The position numbers and the translations under genes were made by a program. The notes beneath the pieces are model-generated. The model was not told the origin of the DNA. It did no database searches and saw nothing but the letters and a program-made list of their open reading frames with translations. Below are positions 56,837-64,000 of a stretch of DNA of 64,000 bases, piece by piece (position 1 is the stretch's first letter; each line of letters starts with the position of its first letter). The stretch comes from Costus lasius (Eukaryota; Streptophyta; Magnoliopsida; Zingiberales; Costaceae), in contig CM050449.1 of NCBI GenBank assembly GCA_027563935.2, positions 10,630,001 through 10,694,000 on the forward strand. Reading direction: 5' to 3'.

Positions 56837-58775
56837 ATGGGGGGTGGCTCAGGGAAATGGATCAAATCCATCCTTGTAGGCCTCAAGAAGCAGGGGCAGG
56901 AGAATACTGTAAGTTTTCGTTGCACTCTCAGCCGTTTTCTTTTTTTTTTTTTTTTTTTTTGCCCTTCTATTATTCTCATCTTTTTTTCATTTTTTTTCTC
57001 ATCTCAAGGAAAAGAGTAGCGGCAACACTGGGAAGAGCAGAAAGTGGAAGAAGCTATGGAGGAGCTCGTCATGGGATCACCTCTCAATGCGGCGAGGGTC
57101 GAGGGGAAGCAGTCACCGCTCGGCTGCATCGGACGCCTCCGACGTCTCGTCCGTAACTGCCGACGCCTTCTCCGTCGCTGCTGCTGCGGTGCTTCGTGCC
57201 CCTGCCAAGGATTTCAGAGTGGTCCGGCAGGAATGGGCCGCCATCCGCATCCAGACCGCTTTCCGCGCCTTCCTGGTAACGACGAACATTCTTGTAGCCT
57301 CCCCCAAAAGGTCCTTTTAGGGTTTTAGATTGTTCTAATTTTTTCGCCCTTTTTTGGATGGGAATTGAACACCAAGGCTCGGAGGGCGCTGCGGGCGTTG
57401 CGAGGAATCGTTAGGTTACAGGCCATCGTGCGGGGGCGGCAGGTGAGGAAGCAGGCGGCGGTGACGCTGCGGTGCATGCAGGCGCTCGTCCGCGTACAGG
57501 CGCGTGTGCGGGCCCGGCGGGTGCGCATGTCCTCCGAGGGTCAGGCCGTGCAGCAGATGCTTGATGCCCGCCGAGCAAAGCTGGATCCTTTGAAGGAAGC
57601 AGAGGTATAGCCTTCTCTTGTTCTTTCCTCACTACCTCTGCTTCCTTTGGGTTCCGAGCAATGATAATAGCTTAGCGATCTCTAGTTCATAGTTCTGAAA
57701 GGCCCTCAAAATCCGGTGACTTCGCAGAGCAATTAATTCCTGAATATGTTTTACATATGTCTTCAAACAAGTCTATTTTGTCTAGCGACAAAGTTACTTT
57801 TGTCACTTTCTATTTTACAATTTGGTTGCATAATTGAAGGCAAAATGCGGGAATCCTGACGCATTTTGTTGTTTTAGGGTGGATGGTGTGACAGTCCAGG
57901 GTCACTAGAAGAGGTGAGGGCAAAGTTACACTTGAGGCAGGAAGGAGTTCTGAAAAGGGAGAGGGCCATTGCTTACGCTCTCGCTCAACAGGTGAAGCAT
58001 GCGCAATCTATCACGATTTGTTTCTTATTACATTATTGAATTGATTTGCTATGCATTCCTTCAGCAAGCAAGGCCAACAGCCAATGGAAGGCCAAAGCAA
58101 CCTCCAGCCTCTTTAAAGCATTATGGTTTTGTTAAGAGCACTGGAAATTGGAGTTGGTTGGAAAGATGGATGGCTGCAAAACCGTGGGAGAACAGACTGT
58201 TAGATCGTAAAGTTCCTACCGATCTTTCTGAGATCCAATCCAAAGAACTTTATGGCGTCGGTTCTGCATATGCTGAACCTGATTCTGTTCAAGTTAGAAA
58301 GAATAACATCTCTACCAGGGTTTCCACAAGACCTCCACACATGCCTAACCACCACAGCTGCAGAACTCGTTACACTTCCTCTCCAAGCACCGAATTTTAT
58401 TACAATGAGAGTTCTGCATCATCCTCTTCTTTTTGCATGTCTACACCGATCTCCAGTAGCACCCTTTTAGCTTCAGAAAAGACCGAGGACAGCGGCAGAA
58501 GTAGGCCTAATTACATGAACTTGACTGAATCAATCAAGGCAAAACAAAAGGCATTCAATTCCCTAAAAATGCCAGTGCAGGGCCATTCATATGGAGATGC
58601 TCGGTCCCATCGGAAAACTTTATCTAGTGTTGACATGAAGATTGCTGACTCTCCCGATCCTTCAATTTTCTCTCCCAAATTTGAGGATCCACTCCCCCAG
58701 AAGGAAAAGAGTTCACTGAGAAGCATGGATAAGGAGAGCAGCTATTTTGCCAAGCGGCATACTTTTGTAGAGTAG
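56837..58775 (+). CDS. IQ67-domain (IQD) calmodulin-binding protein
   Basis: Five exons, 56837-56908, 57009-57275, 57377-57604, 57878-57991 and 58065-58775, all phase 0 with GT-AG sites, give 463 residues. The N-terminus [18 protein letters not shown] is typical of the family. The IQ67 region spans about 100-165, split by the conserved phase-0 intron: [15 protein letters not shown] | [20 protein letters not shown], then [20 protein letters not shown], with IQxxxRGxxxR-type and 1-5-10 type calmodulin contacts. [16 protein letters not shown] is a second conserved block (254-269), and [18 protein letters not shown] (about 374-391) is the DUF4005 motif. IQD proteins link calmodulin signals to microtubules, membranes and the nucleus, and often affect cell shape. 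A poly-T stretch lies in intron 1. Confidence 0.95.
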
Positions 58776-61700
58776 TTTATTTTGTCGTTTTCAAAACATT
58801 TGTATCCATGACTCTTTGGATGCGTTTTGTTTGTTCAACGCCTTGCTGTCATGTGTGATTACAATGTTGAAGTAATTATATGTTTTTTTGTTATCAAGAT
58901 GTGTTCTGCCACTTGACTGTTATTAAAATGGTGGTTGGTGCCACTGAGTGGATGGTGGCGAAGTTTTGCTTTAATTTAGTATCTATTAATGGTTACAAGA
59001 ATCATAATGCTCATAAGGTGCGGTAAGTGTAACTTAGCCTCAGTATGCTATTTTGCTATACTTATGAGCAAATAACATATGCAGTTTTTGGTTATTAGTA
59101 GGTGAAAGTCAAGTAGCTTGTATTCGATCATATTCTTTTATTAAGCTTCCTTGTCTCATTCTCAACAGAAAACTTGCACGTCTGTGTGCCACATTAATGG
59201 CGGAATATCTATCCACATTTACTTCTCAAGAATCTTTATTCTGCAACCTTGTGCACAGCCTTCAACTTCAGGTACAGTCTTTACTACATTCATTGACTCT
59301 ACAGGTACCTGTTGACTGTATTAAATGTTGGTTTCATCCTTTTTGAAGTAATATAACACTTGTCTGAGAAAGAAAACGTTAGCTTGCTCCAATGTCCCAA
59401 ACTAACAATTGTCCTCATGCAGTTGTATTAGCATTTTAATCCTGTTTTGCTTGGCAGCTGATATTACCTAAAAGGTGATTACTATCGGCATTTTTTATTG
59501 AGTCAAATACAGAGTTTTTGTCAATGTTTCATGTTCCAAAGTAGCTTCGAAAATTAAGCATACTTTAATCCTTATGATGCACATGGAACTAATGACAATC
59601 CACAATTTGTTTGAAACTGCGTTTGTGAATGGAACAAGGTGCTGATTTACTAGGAGGCAGTGTCAGCTTCTTTGAGCAGTAAAGATCTGTCATAATCTTT
59701 GAATCTTAAACTATATAACAACAATGTATTAAAGTAAGAGGATCCAAATCTCAATGAGTCAACTTATTTTGCAGAGGACATGCTTGGCAGAGATTGCCAA
59801 GGTAAATTTTATATCAGAGATCTGTACCTTTCTTTGGCATGCTGAAGAATCTTTGTTACTCCCATGTCAGTTTTTTAAAGGCCAAACTGAATGTAGATAG
59901 GACAAGCACATTAATTTCTCACCCCATGCCAATCAAATGGCCAAGTCGGCAACTACTAAAGTTGAAGGTTACCAGGCCTGCAAAGTTGCCAAATACTTGC
60001 AGGCCATATCTTTTTACAAGATGCCATGAACATAGTAACTGAACCTAGAGATGTTAGATGCACATAGGAGATTTAAACAACACGAGCACTATAAATGCTC
60101 TGTCAGTGCTCACCTATAAGAGAAGTCATTTTTACTACCAAGAAATGCTGTCTGGCTAGTAGATGATGGCTTCGATGCTTTTGTACATGTATGTATCCGC
60201 CAAACAAATATAGTTAAACCACTCCAAGAAAGCTGAAGTTAAAAGATTGTGGTACATGTTGTGATAGTACATTTAAAATAGCATTTAGTAAGGGATATCT
60301 GAAGATGGAAGTCTTGGTTGGTTATAAAAGAGGAATTTTTAATTAGGTCGCTGAATTTAAGCAGTGCTCTTTGTTTGACCCTTGAATATCAATTCTCAAG
60401 GAAAAAAACAAGTCCAATTTAACTAGTGGAGTATTAAGGTGAGTTTAAATTTGGTTTTTTTTTTTTTTTGACACGCGATTAACTAGGGACATCTAATAAC
60501 TTATGCATTGATACCAGCTTCCGTCATTAGTTTCTACTCACTGTTTTGATTTTTTTTTGTCACTTTTTTTTTTATATAGTCACCCATCTCACTAAAGAAA
60601 ATTATCTATTTATTCCTTAAAAAGGTAGGAATCTATTTGTTCCTGAAAGGGTACAAATCTATTAACCTTGATGGTTTAAAAATAAGAAAAGGATCGGATT
60701 TTGAATGACATTAGGTATTAGGGCCTTAAAGGTTCAGATGATAATTCAACTTAAAAGTTTAGGCCTAAAATGAGATTTTAAAAAAGTGTAGGGATCAAAA
60801 TAAAACTAGCTAAATCTTGGGGGCACATTAAAATTGTCCTATAAAAAAAATTGTACTACCAACAAATTCATATAGTCAAGGATATGTCTGGGGCACTATT
60901 AAATTTATTGCGAATCCTTAACAAATTCATAATAAAATTAAAACAAATGGAAATGGACATTCTACTGGCTAGTTTTCAGATATTGATTTTCTTATCTTTC
61001 ATTTACTTCTCTACTTTTGTTAATATTGTTTTTTTTCTTTTCATATGAGTTAGTAACCTAAGATATGTTATCAACAACTAAGGTCATTTAGTTTTCTAAT
61101 TTTGTTAATATTGATCTTGTATGAGACAATACAAGACAATAATATTTCTAATTATAGTAGTAACAAACCTAGATCCATACTATGCTCAATAAATGGCCAC
61201 ACCCGCATAACTCTCTGACCATATCCTCCGCTTGCTCTTTTTAATCCACCAAAGAATGATAAATGACTATAGAAACATGATAATCATAGATTAGTCAGTG
61301 CTACAAGTTACCAAGAAAGTGACAACCTAAACACAATTCCACTCTTCTCACAAGTCCAATTATTGGAGTGTGTTTGTTGTTTGATCTTATTTCTTGAAAA
61401 ATGACTCATGTTAGATTTTCTATCTCTAATTGTGTAGATTATTTAATCTATATATAAAAAAAATTCCCTTTACGTTATAAGTTTATAACCAAGAGAATTA
61501 CTATACTAATTGTATTTTTATAAAAATTGAATTGTCACAAGATTTTCAAAAAAAATAATGTATTTTGAACATGAACTTTATGATAACTTAAAGAAAGAAT
61601 TATGACAATCAATTTCTTTAATTGTGATCCTAATTATGTGTCATAATTTGATTATAAATTGTAACATCCTCAAAGTCTAATAATAAGTTAATACATTATG

Positions 61701-62741
61701 AATCATATTCATTGTCTTGGTAAATTTCATATTGTATATTGATAGCATAGCAACAAATGATGTGATTTTGTGAACTACTTAATCATGAAAGATTATATAA
61801 TAACATATCTTTTATTTAATTACTAAAAATTATAAATATAAATATTAAATATATTTTTATATATTTAATATTTTATCCATGTTACTAAGTAGCTCAAAAG
61901 TTATAAGAAAATGATATAAACATAAACTGTGGGCTCAAATTGATTAAAATTTAATCAAAAACAAGGTTAAACCCAACAACACAAACCTCAAAAGCCTAAA
62001 TCACATCATTTACGTAATCCCTATACATGAATCACACCTAAATTGGAACTTGGATCTATATTAGTTTGCTCTAGTAACTAACTATAGCAGATCGAAGCAT
62101 GAACAATTGCTTGGGCTTTAATCACAATTGTAGACTAACCATGTCTACATGATTTAGCCTGCTGCTAAAACTGAGGATGTTAAATTCTGATGCTGTTACC
62201 TTGTCTATGCATTTCTACATGATTTTTGTGAAGCTAACAAAAGCGACTGATTGACGGAGCAGTTCGGTTAGTTTTTATAACCATGATTAGGTTGGAAGAT
62301 CGGATTAGCTAGATCTGCTAAGAAGGAGAATATTAGGATAGATTCTCAATCAAATGGAGCTCAAACAGCAAAGCCATCACTTGCTGCTATAACTATACAG
62401 TAAGTGCTACGAATCTAAAAATTCAGCACATTGGATGCCAGACCTGAAATCATGGGGCAACATGAACAGCTGTTTGCTGCTGTCCCACCACCTTCCCTTG
62501 ACCCATTCCACAAAAAACACCACCTTTTCTCCACTCTGACTGCCCTCCACTTCGCATTCCTTGATCCAAAAACACAAGAAAAAGATGGTAAAGTCAAGAA
62601 AGCTAAACAAAAGAAAAAAAAAAGCTGCGCTTGAACCCCTCCCAATTCAGAAATTTTGGAGGCAGCGGCTCCGTGCCCAATCTCCATTAATACTTCTGGG
62701 AGGGTTAGGACGTAGAAAGCCCTTCCCTTTCGCTGGTTTTG
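58776..62741. other. Long intergenic stretch with weak exon-like islands
   Basis: No full gene. Two islands have clean splice borders in compatible frames on the + strand: 59169-59271 (..LARLCATLMAEYLSTFTSQ..) and 59775-59801 (RTCLAEIAK). I cannot assign a family, and other exons are not visible. The rest is AT-rich with T runs. Confidence 0.35.
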
Positions 62742-63065
62742 ATGGAGGAATTCAGGTCATGGTCCTATGGGGATGGGAGGATGGAGATGGAGGTCTATGG
62801 GAGCAGGCCCCAGCCCTCCATCTCTGGGCCTCATGACCTTAGGTGCCACAGTGCATCCTATGCCTCCTCCCAGGTTCCTAAGGAAATCAATCTGAAGAAG
62901 GGGAAGAGCACCTCTACCTCCAAGGGTGGGTGGAGCCTCAGTGATCCTGAGCTGCAGAGGAAGAAGAGGGTGGCAGGGTACAAGGCTTATGCTATAGAGG
63001 GGAAGATGAAGGGGAGTCTGAGGAAGAGCTTCAGGTGGCTCAAGGACAGAATTGGGCGGTGGTAG
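62742..63065 (+). CDS. DUF3511 domain protein
   Basis: Single-exon gene of 107 residues. It begins MEEFRSWSYGDGRMEMEVYG, continues HDLRCHSASYASS (30-43) and ends with the DUF3511 signature LSDPELQRKKRVAGYKAYAI, then EGKMKGSLRKSFRWLKDRIG (66-105). The very basic C-terminus is typical. Family members are small plant proteins of unknown function. The ATG at 62742 is the first in frame, and the family N-terminus MEEFRS/MEDFRS supports it. It stands alone, with the IQD gene 4 kb to the left. Confidence 0.93.
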   Translation: MEEFRSWSYGDGRMEMEVYGSRPQPSISGPHDLRCHSASYASSQVPKEINLKKGKSTSTSKGGWSLSDPELQRKKRVAGYKAYAIEGKMKGSLRKSFRWLKDRIGRW

Positions 63066-64000
63066 GTAGTTAGTTTGGGTATTGTATCAGGCATCTTGAT
63101 CTCACTTTTGATTTTTCCATCGTGGTCTCAGATTTCTAGATCTGTGTCTAGGACATTAGAAGAATGGAACCTTTGTTGCTGATGAATAATTACTTGGTGT
63201 AGATTCAGTCTGATAGTGTAGTTTGATAATTGTATTCTTGTTTCTGGGTTCTGATCATTTCTCAAAGGGATTAGCCATGCTTATTATGTGGATGCATCAT
63301 TGGTACTAATGAAGAATTCTTTCAATTGTAGTGTATCATAAGACAGTTATTGGTTCAATTCATTTCCATCTTATTTTCTCTTTTTGTGGAATAGCTAGTT
63401 GGTGCTAGTCTGATGAATCTCATTTCAGAAATATATATTCTGAATGAATCTAAGAATCAAATCATATATGTGATTTAGTGTTGTATTGCATCACTGGTGT
63501 TGTACTCCTATCTGAATCCGTGTTGTGGATGTATCTCTTATTAAAGTACTAACAAAGTCATGTTCTTGCGTCCCTGCTCTTAAGGTTATGTGACTCGTAT
63601 CAGAATCAGTGCTCTTCTGATTTATCTATATGTGGATGTATCCTTTTATTCTGTACCCAAGTCATTTCTGACAACTCAACACCCGTTTTTTGGCTGGTTT
63701 TTGAGTCATCTCCAACTGCTTTTGGTAAAGGTTTTTAGTTCTTGGTTTATCACGCATCCTTCATTCTCTCAAATCAAGCATGCACATGATATTCTTCTTT
63801 TTCTCGTGATTGTATCTATTTATAAGGGAAGCTGATGGGTACCTCTGATCTGAATTCCAGATTGATGTCATTGATGGTGACGAATGACAAGTGCTACAAG
63901 AACTAGGGGAGAATAAAGGTGTTGTAATTCAGCAAGTATTCCTGAAACTGTGGTTCTTGTGGTGCCTCTTTGGTCAACAATTGTGATGCCTAGGCCATTA
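63066..64000. other. 3' UTR of the DUF3511 gene and intergenic sequence
   Basis: No further gene is supported. Open frames are short and T-rich. Confidence 0.4.

Noticed and set aside
1..64000. CRISPR arrays, operons, prokaryotic defence genes, tRNA or rRNA genes
   Set aside because: The DNA is plant nuclear. I found no spaced repeat array, no tRNA-like TTCGANTC arm in a cloverleaf context and no rRNA match.

Overview
This is nuclear DNA of a flowering plant, most likely a monocot. Genes carry GT-AG introns, the gene families are plant-specific (IQD, CHUP1-like, DUF3511, USP-kinase, MIR156), exons are GC-rich against AT-rich spacers, and Ty1/copia and Ty3/gypsy retroelements, MITEs and a plastid DNA insert are present. 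The species cannot be fixed from sequence alone.

The left 39 kb is a repeat-rich segmental-duplication cluster. The ancestral unit appears to be a short plant membrane-protein gene on the + strand, a 3' flank containing an old copia LTR end with its primer-binding site, and further downstream a universal-stress-protein/receptor-like cytoplasmic kinase gene on the - strand. Unit 1 (about 1.5-5.9 kb) has only the membrane gene. Unit 2 (about 12.8-23.5 kb) has the membrane gene and a broken kinase. Unit 3 (about 24.1-39.1 kb) has the membrane gene and a kinase with an open seven-exon reading frame. The copies were interrupted independently by a copia element with very short LTRs plus a 1.14-kb tandem duplication (unit 1), a gag-only gypsy fragment and a MITE (unit 2), and a 5.3-kb copia element carrying two hAT MITEs, two further MITEs and a GC-rich insertion (unit 3). 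Comparing copies gives the empty sites and target duplications. Between units 1 and 2 (5.9-12.8 kb) lies non-coding sequence with a dimeric tandem repeat and a palindromic repeat cluster.

The right 25 kb is ordinary gene space: a MIR156 hairpin gene (41.9 kb), a CHUP1-like coiled-coil gene (43.7-45.9 kb, +), an OST5/TMEM258-type oligosaccharyltransferase subunit gene (47.3-55.8 kb, -), an IQD calmodulin-binding protein gene (56.8-58.8 kb, +) and a DUF3511 gene (62.7-63.1 kb, +). The OST5 gene encodes only 76 residues but spans 8.5 kb, because one intron of about 8.0 kb holds a plastid rpoC2 fragment split by a 1.9-kb solo LTR and an old tandem duplication.

No operon, defence island or clearly new system is present. 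The most useful results are the unlabelled MIR156 gene, the reassembled OST5 and kinase gene models, and the recombination history of the duplicated units.
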